This document shows, piece by piece, positions 12,067-23,761 of a DNA stretch of 64,000 bases. This DNA comes from Bromus sterilis (taxonomy: Eukaryota; Streptophyta; Magnoliopsida; Poales; Poaceae): NCBI GenBank assembly GCA_950022295.1, contig OX465600.1:25581282-25645281 (forward strand), in the 5' to 3' direction. A program made the position numbers and the translations under genes. The notes below the pieces were generated by a model, which saw only the letters and a program-made list of their open reading frames with translations, made no database searches and had not been told where the DNA came from. The first letter of the stretch is position 1, and every line of letters begins with the position of its first letter.

Positions 12067-15000
12067 ATGGGCGTCCCGGCGTTCTACCGGTGGCTGGCGG
12101 AGAAGTACCCGATGGTGGTGGTGGACGTGGTGGAGGAGGAGCCCGTGGATATGGAGGGCGGCGTCAAGGTGCCCGTGGACACCTCCAAGCCCAACCCCAA
12201 CGGCCTCGAGTTCGACAACCTCTACCTCGACATGAACGGGATTATACACCCCTGCTTCCACCCCGAGGACAGGGTAAGTACCTACCTATCTACTTACTTG
12301 ATTTTTACTTACATTGCGCTAGCTAGCTGTTTTAGGAAAACTTGGATTCAGTTTTATTATCTTAGTTAGGAGGCTCTGCAGATTGCGTTTTCGAGCTGGC
12401 CACATTGCATATTCAACCCATAGTTTTAAATAGCGCTCAGCCTCTTAGCGGCGGAATTTTTTTAAATGCTATAGCGCGCTATTTATGATGTTTGTTCATG
12501 TGTTTCGACAAAAATACCTTAGCATCAGACCTGTTCTAAACGCTATAGCGCGGTATTTAAAACCATGATTCAACCTCTACGTAGAAAGTGGTTCACTCAT
12601 ATATATTGTGTTTTCTGCCACAGCCCTCGCCAACAACATTTGCCGAGGTTTTCCAGTGCATGTTCGATTACATAGACAGGCTATTTGCGATGGTTCGCCC
12701 TCGGAAGCTTTTGTACATGGCCATTGGTACGTATTCCATCACTTTATTTTTTATATATGTAGGGAATTCTGTCACTCGTCTTTTCTGTTTGTTTGGCTGC
12801 TCTTTGCCTCTATCTAATGTTGCTTCAATTTATTTAGTTCGTGTGGTTATTAACTTATTATACGTATCGGATCAGTGGTAGAAGCTAGGAGTGCTCGGTA
12901 TACTTAAAACTCGCTAAGTATTATCATACACGTCATCTTGCCATAATGCAACTATGTATACGTGATGGCAACACATTCCTTCACTTGTTAAGCTTTCATT
13001 TGAACAACCTACTGTTGTATATGTACTCACATTAAACACATTTTTCTCCATTTTGTATTGTCCTACAATTAATTAATGGCTCACAGATGGTGTGGCTCCC
13101 CGTGCTAAGATGAACCAGCAGCGCTCTAGACGATTCAGAGCTGCAAAAGATGCTGCCGACGCGGTCAATATTCTAGTGCAATTATCTTCTTACATTCAGT
13201 GCATAATTGCACAGTGGTGTCACTCTTGTCCTATGTATGTCCAGGCTGAAGAAGAAGAAAAACTGCGTCAAGAGTTTGAGAGTGAAGGAAGAAAGCTTCC
13301 TCCAAAGCAGCAATCACAAACCTGTGATTCTAATGTTATTACTCCCGGGACACAGTTTATGGCTGCTCTATCTGTTGCTTTGCAGTACTACATCCACCTC
13401 AGGTTGAATTATGATCCTGGATGGAAACAAATTAGTGTAAGCATGACTTTTTGCTAATTTGACTTTTAATGTATTGGGATTTACATTTGTTAGTGTGTTT
13501 AGTGATATTTCCGTAGGGTTCAGAAACTCCACTGGTTGTTAATAGAAAGTATGTAGAAATAATATGTATCCAGAATTCCTGATTTACAATCTTGTGAAGG
13601 TTATTCTTTCTGACGCCAATGTTCCTGGTGAAGGGGAACACAAAATCATGTCCTACATTCGTGGCAATAGGAACCTCTGTGAATTGTACGCAAATACTCG
13701 ACATTGCCTGTATGGCCTGGTAAGTTCTATTTCTGTATGCTCTTAATGTTCTATTTTATCTGTTAGCCTCGCTAACACATAAGTTTAATCTAATGAATGC
13801 AGGATGCAGATCTAATCATGTTAGCTCTAGCAACACACGAAGTACACTTCTCCATACTGAGAGAGGTTCTCTTCTAAAAATACAGTTTTTTTCACTTTTT
13901 GACCATACATACATTTGTGCTAAGAAAAATTGATACGCCTTTTTCAATTTTACTGTTGTGTATCTTGCCACTCTACTTTAATTTTCTTTTTTAAAGTTTT
14001 ATCTTTCCTGTAGAGCACTCCTTTTCCTTGAACATTTTGTTTGACGTTATGCCATGAAAGCTTATTTGCATACACTTTGTGTTTGCAGGTGGTTTTTACA
14101 CCTGGACAGCAGGACAAATGCTTCTTATGTGGTCAAGTTGGACATCTAGCAGCAAAGTGTGAAGGAAAGGCAAAACGGAAAGCTGGGGAGTTCGATGAGA
14201 AGGGTGATGAAATAGTACCAAAGAAACCTTACCAGGTAATCATGATCAATTTCTTTTGTTGCAACTTACGCTGTGGTGCTATTCAGTAGACTTACCAATG
14301 GGCTTATTCTCATTTGTACTGCTCCACTTTTGTGCTTTCACAGTTCTTGAATATATGGACCCTACGAGAGTACCTAGAATACGAGTTCAGAATGCCAAAT
14401 CCACCTTTCGAGATTGATCTGGAACGCATCATTGATGATTTGATCTTCATGTGCTTTTTTGTTGGCAATGATTTTCTTCCACACATGCCGACACTAGAGA
14501 TTCGTGAGGTTAGTTTCCTATTTTACAGTTCAATGTACTTTTCAGCTAGCAGCTATCAAGTTATGTAGTGTTACTTGTTTTTCTGTTTGAAAGTTTGAAA
14601 CGTTTCTCTGTTTGTAGTTCACTTTCTTAGGTTGTTTTCACACAATGGTTACTTTCATATCTGTTCGCAGGGAGCTATTAATTTGCTAATGGCTGTATAC
14701 AAGAAGGAACTTCCTAATATGGGTGGCTATTTAACTGACACTTGCACGGTATTAATATTTTATTTGTACATCATCTGATCCATGTGGTTTCTTTGTCAAA
14801 AAATTATTTTTATTTGAAATGATCCTCATGGGTATTTCAGCAATAACACATTTTAACCTCATTCTTGTAGCCGGATCTGAATAGAGTTGAACACTTCATT
14901 CAAGCAGTTGGTTCATACGAGGATAAAATATTTCAGAAAAGAGCTCGTTTGCACCAGGTAAAAATGATGGCTATCTTGATTTTGCTTAACTTCAGCTATA

Positions 15001-18000
15001 CCTGGCACTTATATTGTGAAAATCAATGCCTATATATCATTTATTCTCTATGGATGATCTCGTGTGCTTGCTCATGTTGTCAAGTGGCAACCAATCTCCC
15101 TCTTTCTATAATTGTGTTCTTCGTTCACAATAGTCCATATTTCTCATTTCTGTATCTTGTTGGCTCCATATAGTTTGATATCTATCCTTTTGTAGTTTAC
15201 TCTCCTTTTGTTATTTAAGATGTAATTTTGTTAGATGATTGCATGCACCGTGAATATTATGGTTTATGAAATTTTACAGAATAAGAATAATAGTTGTATG
15301 CAGTGCTCTTCTATCCATATTTAGCCTTGGAATTGGATATGTTATCATGAAATTTGCAATTAGCGTAACACATTCAGAAAATTCAGGCAAGACACGTCTC
15401 CTTATTAGCCATTTCTTGAGTTGTGTACTCTGTAACGCTATTGGAACTAGACAATATAAGTAAATGACTCTTGAATGCAAATGTTTCCAGACCTACTTAT
15501 ATACATTTGATGCTCAGTTGTTAATAAGTTAGCAACTAGTAGTGCGCGCTTTCACTTACAGCTTACATTTACAACGATGATGTCCTTTGTAGCGTCAAGC
15601 TGAAAGAATAAAACGTGATAAAGCCCAAGCAAAGCAAGGTGATGATCTGGATCCACATGTCCGGGATGATCTTATTGTACCTGTTGCACGTTTCCAAGGG
15701 TCTCGCCTTGCCTCTGGGGCTGTCGCTTCACCGTATGAACATAATGGACCTCATAAAGATAGCACGGAAAAGGGCAGTCGAGCTAAGAAAGCACGTGTAT
15801 CATCTTCAGATTCCAGGCTTTCTGCTGCTGTTGTTGAAGCTGAAATTAGCGTTGAAGCACAGGTACTTAATTTGATCTTGTTTGATAAGGTGTTATATTT
15901 GTTTGAAGATATTTGTATGGTTTCATCTGAATCTTTCTGCAACTTTTACAGGCACGTGAAAACAAAGAAGAACTGAAGTCAATGCTTAAAGTCGCACTTC
16001 GTGATAAATCAGATCTTTTTAATTCTGAAAATCCAGAGGAGGACGAGGTATACCTTGTCTCTTTGGTCATCTGTGCACAAATCTTCTTCTGCTTCTGTAC
16101 CATATCGTTGCAGTTGTAAGTTGAACATCAACAGTGCTATGGCTTATTGTCGTGAAATTTTTGAAAACACAGGCTACTAGAGTATGTCACCAATTTTAAG
16201 ATTCTTTTACTTAGGGATAATATAGGTTCAAATTACTTTCCTGGTAGGGTATGACTGTATAAGTCAATACATTATTTGCTTTAGGCTCACTTTTAAAACA
16301 ATGAAACTATTAATAGGTTCCTGTAAGTCTCCGAGCATCTCAGGGATTAGGCCCTTCAGGTGGATTAAACTGGGTGGATGCCCTATCCTTTGTTTTCAGA
16401 CCTTTACTATCCCCTTCACATGACACTACGTTATCTAAGATATTTGAGACTATAGGTTGAATTAAAAGCACACTTCTGTATTTAGGATCCTAATATAAGC
16501 TCTGAGAGACTAATCCCTGCCGTGTGGGGGCTAGTGCCCCATCCCTTGTCTTTGAAACTTCTACTACGCTGCACACAACACTAAGTTATCAAAGATATTT
16601 GGGGCTTTGGAACTGAAAGTACACTTGTATTTGTGGGCCTTCTGAAACTCTATTTCTTATATTCTACTCAAGTGCTAACATTATTTGTTAATATTCAGAT
16701 AAAGCTTGGAGAACCAGGATGGAGGGAAAGGTATTATGAAAACAAGTTTGGGATAAGAACACCTGAGCAAATTGAAGAAATACGTAGAGATGTTGTAAGT
16801 ATTGTGGAAGTGCGCCTTTAATATACTTCATTCATGAATAAAAAAACTGCAGTCATGATACGCTGTTGCTCCATCCCTGTTGCCATTATTACTGCACTCG
16901 TGATAGAAACTTCTCTTGATCATTATTCAGATAATACATTTTCCCCAATTCTGTATTGTCTTATTGATGTTCTCTATATATGCTCCTCCAGGTTCTCAAA
17001 TATACTGAAGGTTTGTGTTGGGTAATGCACTACTATTATGAAGGTGTCTGCTCATGGCAATGGTAATTTAGCATCTTTTAATTGGCCAAATATATGTCAC
17101 AGTTTTATTTGTAGCACAATTGCTGATAGTTTTTAATTATTCCTCTACCCATCCCACCAATATCTGTTTCATTCTAATTTCTTCTCGCTATTTGTAGGTT
17201 TTACCCTTATCACTATGCCCCTTTTGCTTCGGATCTAAAAGGTTTAGGCCAGCTTAATATAACTTTTGAACTTGGGTCACCATTCAAACCTTTTGATCAG
17301 CTTATGGGAGTTTTCCCAGCGGCAAGGTGAATATGCTAATATTGCCTTTGTTCAATCTTAGTACCTTGATGTGGTGGATTATTTGATAGCTTGTTTCACT
17401 ACATTTCAGCTCACATGCACTCCCCCAACAGTATCGGCAGTTGATGACTGATCCAAGTTCACCAATAATTGATTTTTATCCGATTGGTATGCTTATTATT
17501 TTGCTAAGATATAATCACAAATAGTATCAGATTCTCATACAACCTTAAACCAATTCTAATCCGTTTTAACCTTGTACGCTGCAGATTTTGAAGTAGATAT
17601 GAATGGAAAGAGGTTTTCTTGGCAGGTACATTTATCCTAGTAAGCATAATTATGTACTCCGTATATCATACTTCTTCCATGTTTAACTAAAATTTGTACT
17701 TTACAGGGGATAGCCAAATTGCCCTTCATTGATGAAGCTAGGTTGCTGTCTGAGATTAAAAAAGCCGAGCATACTTTGACGGTATATATGGAACAATGTC
17801 TCATGTGTTTATTTTCTCATGGCATATATGTATTAGAAGATCTTGTTTTAACTTCTAAGATTACCATATATTCCTCATCTTTTGTGTAGCCTGAAGAAGC
17901 AAGGCGAAACAGTACAATGTACAATATGCTTTTTGTGAATGGCTCGCACACAATTTCGCCCTATATCTACTCTCTCAGCAGCAAATTCGGACATCTGCCT

Positions 18001-19510
18001 GATAATGAGCGAAATGAAATTAAAGAGGAACTCAATCCTTCTGCTAGGTTAGCTTACCCTACCAGGATTCTTGATTGACTCCAGATAGTATTTATTTGTT
18101 TAATTGTAGTAGTTCCATTCTGACTGGTTGGTCTTATTAATTGCACTAAATGTGCTTTTTGTAGGGGTGGTATTGAATTTCCTTTTTAGAAACATTTCAG
18201 TCATTGTCGAAATCACTGAATTTTCACTGAAATTCAGTGAATTCGGTTTTCATTTCGCCCAAAGGACCAAATTTCCACTTGAATTTGACTGAGGTCCAAC
18301 CAAATATTTTGAAAAATATCTTATTTGCACTATCGAAGTTGCTGAAATATTTTGACTGAAAGGCAGTTTCTCCAGTATGTATCGAAATTAATGAAATTTC
18401 TAAAATTACACTGAAAGTGAGAACCTGGCTGTGGGCATATTGAATATGAGTAGACTGCCATATCATAGTATAGCAAATAAACGCCTCCTATATGAGCGGC
18501 TATAACAATAACATCACTTGATGCTCTTACTTATTTTGCGCAGTGGAGGAATGCATGGCTACATCTCACTTTGTGGTGGGGATCCAAGTCCGCCTATCTT
18601 CAGATCTCCTGTGGATGGACTGGAGGATATTATGGACAACCAAGTGATGTAAGCTCATTTTCCCCTGTTGGTATGATCTAGTGGCACTTGAATTCAAGAT
18701 TATGACATTTGCCTTCCGTAGATGCACAATTTACAAGCTTCCAGATCCTCGTAAGCACATAGCACGTCCACCTGCTGGTGTTATCATACCCAAGAAGGTA
18801 CATAACTGTTGTTATTTTCGTGTAACATCAACATGGGTATATCATTCCACTTGGGAAGTGTTCATGGTTAACAAGCGTATTGTTTAATCTGCTCTGAAGA
18901 TTGTTGAAGCTGGTGATCTGAAACCACCGCCTGTGCTGTGGGATGAAGACAATGGCAGGAGGCCTCATGAGGATAACAGGAGGCATTGTGATAACAGCAG
19001 CAGGTAGTTTGCGATTTTTTCCCTATTTAGTCGATCCTTTCTTCAACATTGCAAATTCTAACAAACTTTTAAAATGGGTTCAGGCAAAACCTTGCAGGAT
19101 CTATACAGGGCCGCCAACTAGGGGAGGCTGCACACCGACTAGTTGCAAACAGCTTGAATATTCTCCGTGGCGGGCAATACCCCCCGGCTAGGCCATACCA
19201 AACTATAATGAATGGTATGAATTATCCAAATGGAATGCCACGTCATGGTTGGCATGTTCCTGGTGATAATCTACCCAATGATCAGGTACCAGCCTATGCA
19301 ATGCCATCAGGTCATCAGTACACAAGAGATAATCGTGGAAGGCAACAACCACCATATGCAAGGGACAGCCACAGTGGTTCAAGAGGAGCGGCCGGGCACC
19401 CATCTGGATACCATCAGAATAGTAGCAGGGCCGACGCATATTCATCATATTCATCGCATCCTGCTCCTCCGTCCTCGAATTTTGGACGATATGGGCAACC
19501 CCTATCGTAG
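12067..19510 (+). CDS. XRN4: 5'-3' exoribonuclease, XRN4/EIN5-type
   Basis: Cytoplasmic 5'-3' exonuclease degrading uncapped mRNA; in Arabidopsis it acts in mRNA turnover and ethylene signalling. Predicted exons: 12067-12273, 12624-12726, 13087-13163, 13245-13436, 13600-13719, 13803-13865, 14089-14235, 14344-14508, 14671-14748, 14871-14957, 15593-15862, 15952-16047, 16699-16794, 16992-17062, 17198-17326, 17410-17486, 17585-17625, 17707-17781, 17890-18047, 18544-18648, 18722-18797, 18900-19003, 19084-19510. All phases join, giving 987 codons plus stop. All seven acidic catalytic residues of the XRN family are present: D55, D104, E204, E206, D234, D236, D346. A CCHC zinc knuckle lies at 265-278. 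The segments REVVFTPGQQ and KLGEPGWRERYYE favour XRN4 over the nuclear XRN2/XRN3. Two donors (GTCAAT after 13163, GTTCTC after 13865) are weak, so those borders are less sure. The TAG at 19508 truncates the tail. Confidence 0.93.
12418..12567. mobile_element. Short MITE in XRN4 intron 1
   Basis: The left end CATAGTTTTAAATAGCG and the right end, inverted CATGGTTTTAAATACCGCG, form terminal inverted repeats around a 150-bp element rich in GCTATAGCG palindromes. This end sequence recurs widely in plant genomes. No clear target duplication was fixed, so the superfamily (hAT-like is possible) is uncertain. Confidence 0.6.
16316..16650 (+). repeat. Diverged direct duplication in XRN4 intron 12
   Basis: Two segments of about 160 bp (roughly 16316-16490 and 16491-16650) share an ordered series of blocks: GAGANTAATCCCT-like, CCCATCCCTTGT-like, ACACTACGTTATC/ACACTAAGTTATC, AAGATATTTG and AGCACACTT/AGTACACTT. 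It looks like an old tandem duplication within the intron. Confidence 0.5.
18185..18430. repeat. Repetitive intron segment with GAAATTTC/CACTGAA motifs
   Basis: The segment is dense in short direct and inverted copies of CACTGAAATT and GAATTTTC, a type of sequence common in grass introns and intergenic DNA. It lies in the XRN4 intron between 18047 and 18544. No ends were fixed. Confidence 0.4.
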
Positions 19511-19645
19511 CCTGCACCATATGCAGCAGCCCAACAGTGGCAGCAGCAACAACCTCATAGTTCCTATTCTGGTGGTGGGGCGCTTCCTCCAAGACCTAAT
19601 CCACGACCACAGCAGTCACAGAACTGGTACAACCAACTTAGATAG
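19508..19645 (+). pseudogene. XRN4: XRN4 C-terminal tail behind an in-frame TAG
   Basis: After the TAG at 19508-19510 the same frame stays open for 44 codons to a second TAG at 19643-19645. It reads as a proline/glutamine/serine-rich tail ending NWYNQLR, the same composition as the preceding residues. This looks like the original C-terminus. The TAG may have replaced a glutamine CAG (inference). The lost part is low-complexity and outside the nuclease core, so the enzyme may still work. A sequencing error or a true family stop cannot be excluded. Confidence 0.7.
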
Positions 19646-19650
19646 GATTT

Positions 19651-19937
19651 AGGTGGATGGTTGTATCCCCATCCCACCAGAGTTCAAATCCCAGATTTGA
19701 CAATGGTGCTCGCATTTTCCTGGATTTATTCCAGGGCTTCCGGTGATGCGCTTTCAGTGGGAGGAGACGTTCCCGTCGAAGACGAGGTGGAGGCTTCGTT
19801 AATCTCAAGATGATGTACCGGCTTAGTATTGCGAAGATGCTCATAGGGGTAGGGTGTGCGTGTGTGCGTCATAGGAGTGATTGTATACTCGTGTTTGTGA
19901 GCGTCAGAGTTGTACTGTGTTCCTCAAAAAAAAAAAA
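19651..19937 (+). mobile_element. tRNA-derived SINE in the XRN4 3' UTR
   Basis: A 287-bp insertion is flanked by the perfect 15-bp duplication ACTTAGATAGGATTT (19636-19650 and 19938-19952). It ends in a poly-A run and has a pol III B-box-like GAGTTCAAATCCC near its 5' end. The long variable duplication and A-tail point to LINE-assisted retroposition. The left duplication overlaps the older XRN4 stop codon (19643-19645), so the SINE begins 5 bp after it. A related copy is split at 56868-57077 and 63513-63570. Confidence 0.88.
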
Positions 19938-19952
19938 ACTTAGATAGGATTT

Positions 19953-22301
19953 CAAATAGGAGACCTCCAGGTCAGGGGCTTCCTCTTTGGTTCTAGTTTA
20001 GCCCTGATATATGCACATATTTGCATATCATATGTCAGTGAGGTACCAATATTATATCACCACATACATGCATATATGGTAGATCAACATTGCACACAAT
20101 TCAATGCCTACATTAATGACATAGGCAAAAGGTATATCTTTGTACTCTTACCGGTCTCGAGGAACAACTTTCTCGAGATTCAAAGGGAAGACATTCTGTA
20201 AAAAATAAATTTTATTACCACAACATAAGTCATCAACACAATTTATACCAATGTAATTGGTATCCTCGTGATATTAATATATTCCTCTTTTAAAAAAACA
20301 TATCACCCACTAACTATAAAGTATGCTAAACATTGTCTTCTAGCTTAGAAGGAAATTATTGGTAATTCATCATGGGATCAAGCTTTGCATTAGATGACTC
20401 CTTCATTGAAGAAGAAGGCTTATTGGTAACAGATGACTCTTTGGCCGAATAAGATGGTCCTTTCGGCGTTTGATAATTGAACACCTGTTATCACTTCATC
20501 ATTAATGAAATGAGCCATGAGCTTTATAATGCGGGCATGGTATATTGGTATTTATGCGCGTCATATTTGTGCCACACCAAGTCCATGTTTTTGAAATGAC
20601 TGCGGGGAGCCTGGGAGCTAGCACACTTTTCTACTGGAGATGAAGCAACTTGGTGTTGGTGATCGGTCTCCCGCAGTTTCTTTGCGGGACACCTAGAGCT
20701 GCATTGAAGCTTCTTCTCCGTGAGGGACCCTTGAAGCAACTTCCATTCCGGGAGCTCACGACCCATCATGCATGGGCTTCGGCGTAGTTTTAAAGTAGGT
20801 TAAAAAATTGCACGTATTTCGTAAGTTTTAAATGAAATCATTCGATTTGCATAAAATGTTTTTGAGTTTATTAGAATTTGCTCAATGGTTATTGCATTAT
20901 GGGTGGATGTTTGCGATAATAGTTGAATGATCGAATCATGTGTATTAAGTGTTCACAGATTGGTTTGAATCAATTCATAAATGGATACCGCGTTTGATTT
21001 AGGGATTAGCGTTAGAGATGCCCTTTAAGTAAAGAAAAACAAAGATATGCAATCTATGTATAGAGATGATGTTTGCATGAGTATTAGCTACACCCATAAA
21101 TTATCACAATAGCTATATGTTAGTTCACTTGAATTCTGTTTTTGAGTTTCTTGATCTTCCAACGAAGAACACAACGAGCGGATGTCGTTGTTTTGCTGGG
21201 GAAGAGCGTAGAAGCAACCTCATTATCTATCTTAGAGGTATGGGGATGCAGGGTCTACCGGTGTTGGAATTGGTGGTCGTCGAAGCTTAGAGGGATGGTC
21301 GGGGGCGACGGAAGGACAAATAGTGGGGGGAAGGTTTGAGGGAATGGTGGGGCGGTGAGGCGATTGTGGGAGCACCGTTGGCCATGGGCAGCGTAGACAG
21401 GTGGCTCGGCCGATGGCATGCGGGTGGATCAGAATCGATGGCATACAGACTGATCGAAAGGTTGAAGAGATCATGAGGTTGAAGATGATGCTGAGACCGT
21501 TGAATCTATATCAAACATTGGAAAAAAACGATCAGCTCAAACTATTTTTTAGACAACTATCCTAGAGCCATATCCTTATATTTTTGCCGGGAGCGACTCA
21601 CAAGCACCCGTGCGCCATCCAAATCCTCTAGTACACGATTTATTTTGGGTAAGCCCTTTGTCCCATGCGTTTTGTATATAAAAAAAAAGAAAAATTTTTG
21701 CTCCCACGTCCCTCTTCACAAGTGATTCCATGCAACCCGTAATGTTAAAAAATAGATGACGTCAGCGACATGCAAAACTATTCTAAATTTTAAAAAACAT
21801 ATTGCTTGTAAATTAAGCGTTTAAATTAAAATCCGTTTTTACCGTTTTGTTTCCCATAATGAGATCTTTCAAATTAGATCTCACTAAAGGTCTCCAGCCC
21901 CCGTCGCGCGCTTCCGGCAGTCCCGGGTCGTGGCAAACCGGGACTAAAGGATGCGGGCCTTTAGTCCCAATGTATTAGTCCCGGTTAGAAAACCGGGATT
22001 AATGACTTGTTCTGCACTAGTGAACTTATATGAACACATCAAACGATGAGAAAACACACACAGATGGACCCATGCATCTTCAGGCAAGTTAACATTGTTT
22101 CCTCCAACAGAATTAAAAACACTAAAATCACATACAGAAAAAGAGGCTAGTTTGTCTTACAACATAAACAAGATGAAACCTGAACACTTGTATTAAATGT
22201 TTGAAAATGAAACATTAATTTTGATGAGTACATTAAGGGATATAAATAGAAAACATGATTTCCAAAAGGGAAACCTTATTGCCATGATGTCTTATTCTTT
22301 C
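19953..22301. other. Intergenic region between XRN4 and the BAHD pseudogene
   Basis: AT-rich sequence with no supported gene. A minus-strand stretch at about 20370-20480 reads, in one frame, as a serine/lysine-rich peptide ending KLDPMMNYQ before a stop. It may be the end of a decayed gene. The region 21140-21480 has short GC-rich frames with no recognisable product. A transposon end lies at 21885-22021. Confidence 0.5.
21885..22021 (-). mobile_element. Transposon end fragment with CCCGGTTT/GGGACTAAAGG repeats
   Basis: Inverted and direct copies of GGGACTAA and CCGGGACTAAAGG lead to a terminal CACTAGTGCAGAACAAG (read on the minus strand). This matches the ends of abundant grass DNA transposons with 'ttagtcccggtt' subterminal repeats. 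Only one end is clear, so it is a fragment or a short deletion derivative. Confidence 0.55.
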
Positions 22302-23432
22302 CTACATGGAGCTCCACGCATGCATATGCGCGCTGGTCACCGCGGCAATCTCAGACGCGAACCTCACCATGGCCAGCTCCGGCAAGCACATGGGCACCAC
22401 AAGACAGGGCTCGCCGTTGGCGTCCTTAGAGCTCATAAAATAACTCACCAGGCTGTTGAAGATATTCCCGGCACTCGAGGCACCTGCGCTGACGCACTCC
22501 ACCCAGCCGCCTAGGTTCAGCGACTCGTCCCCTAAGCGGGTTACGTCGGACACAAAAAATGTTGTGTCCAGTGGCTGATTCATGCGGTACTCGTTCCTTG
22601 CCATGAGGTCCAGCACCGACCGCATGCGGTCGTCCGTCATGGAGAGCTTGGCCTCCTGCACCAGTTCGACCGCGCGCGCCAGTGGTTCCCCGCAAAGCTC
22701 GCCCGCCGGGGCCTCGGCCGTGACTGTGAAGCCGGCGTTGCCGTAGTACCCTGGCGGGAGCGGCCGGTCGCGGTTCCATCTCCCGCGGGCATTTAAGACG
22801 AACACGATGCCCACCCGCTCGTCGGGTGCATGCTCTAGCGCCGCCGTCCTGCATCGCCACACGGCCGCCGCGATGAGCTCGAATACGGTGGAGGACCGGG
22901 CAAGGCGGCTCCGCAGAGCGGCTATCTCCCTTGGGCCGAAAAAGAAGGAGCGAATCACCGGTTCGCCGTGGAATGGTGGTGCCCGCATCTTGGGGCGGTC
23001 GTGAGCCATGGCATTGGCAGCAGGAGCAGCCTCCGGTGAGAGTGAGACGGAGGAGGATACGAGAAGGTGCCTCTCCCACACAGGCAACACGGCGGGTTGT
23101 GCTTCACCTCGTGCTAGGTCGACCATACATCTCAAGATCTGGACCAAACCGGGGGCATCCACGACGCTGTGGCACATGGTCAACGCCAGGACCAGCCCTC
23201 CGCATCTGAGCTGCGTCACCTACATGAATATGAGTACAGTACAGTACAGTACATTTTAAGCAACCATATTGCAATATTACAATTTAACTAATCCAACAAA
23301 TAAATTGTGTATTCACTATTCAACCGTTGCATCGGCATTCTATGTAAAGAAGGGATGGATACATACCTGCAAGTAGAGCAAGGGCTTGCCGATAACTCCA
23401 GCCTCGCCCACATCACAAATGAGCTCTTCAAC

Positions 23433-23761
23433 TGTTGCAATATCACTCTCAGGGAATACAATTCCACACAAGATTCAGGTACGAATCTGGCGTCACGCCG
23501 AGACTTACAGGTTTCAGAGGAAGAAGAAGGATAGGCAGGAAGAGAACAGCGATACAGAATACAACTTGATGCCTCTACACGCTGAGCAGCCACCACTAAG
23601 TGATGGTTGCCACCTGGGCTGGGTCGTTCTGCTCAGCACTTGTGCTCTTCATGGGCCGGCCCACCTTGTCGAACTGAAGAGCACGCCTCCTTCGCTTGTC
23701 TTCCAGCTTAACTCTTCGACGCTTCTCTCTACTTTCTTCAGTCACCAGGAACGCCGTGACA
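23433..23761 (-). repeat. 3' LTR of the Reina-like element
   Basis: This is the 329-bp copy downstream of pol in element orientation. A purine-rich polypurine tract (CTCAAGGAGGGGGTAT on the minus strand, 23762-23777) lies directly next to it. Confidence 0.93.

Noticed and set aside
19651..19937. tRNA gene at the start of the SINE
   Set aside because: Only a B-box-like match; there is no cloverleaf or acceptor stem, and the A-tail and target duplication show a SINE.
20524..20769. Minus-strand frame of 81 codons between XRN4 and the BAHD pseudogene
   Set aside because: No homology recognised, no splice or promoter support; retained only as part of the intergenic description.
22426..23209. Alternative frames on both strands across BAHD exon 2
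   Set aside because: Shadows of the BAHD coding sequence, arginine-rich and without motifs; the true frame has HSVVD and homologous ends.
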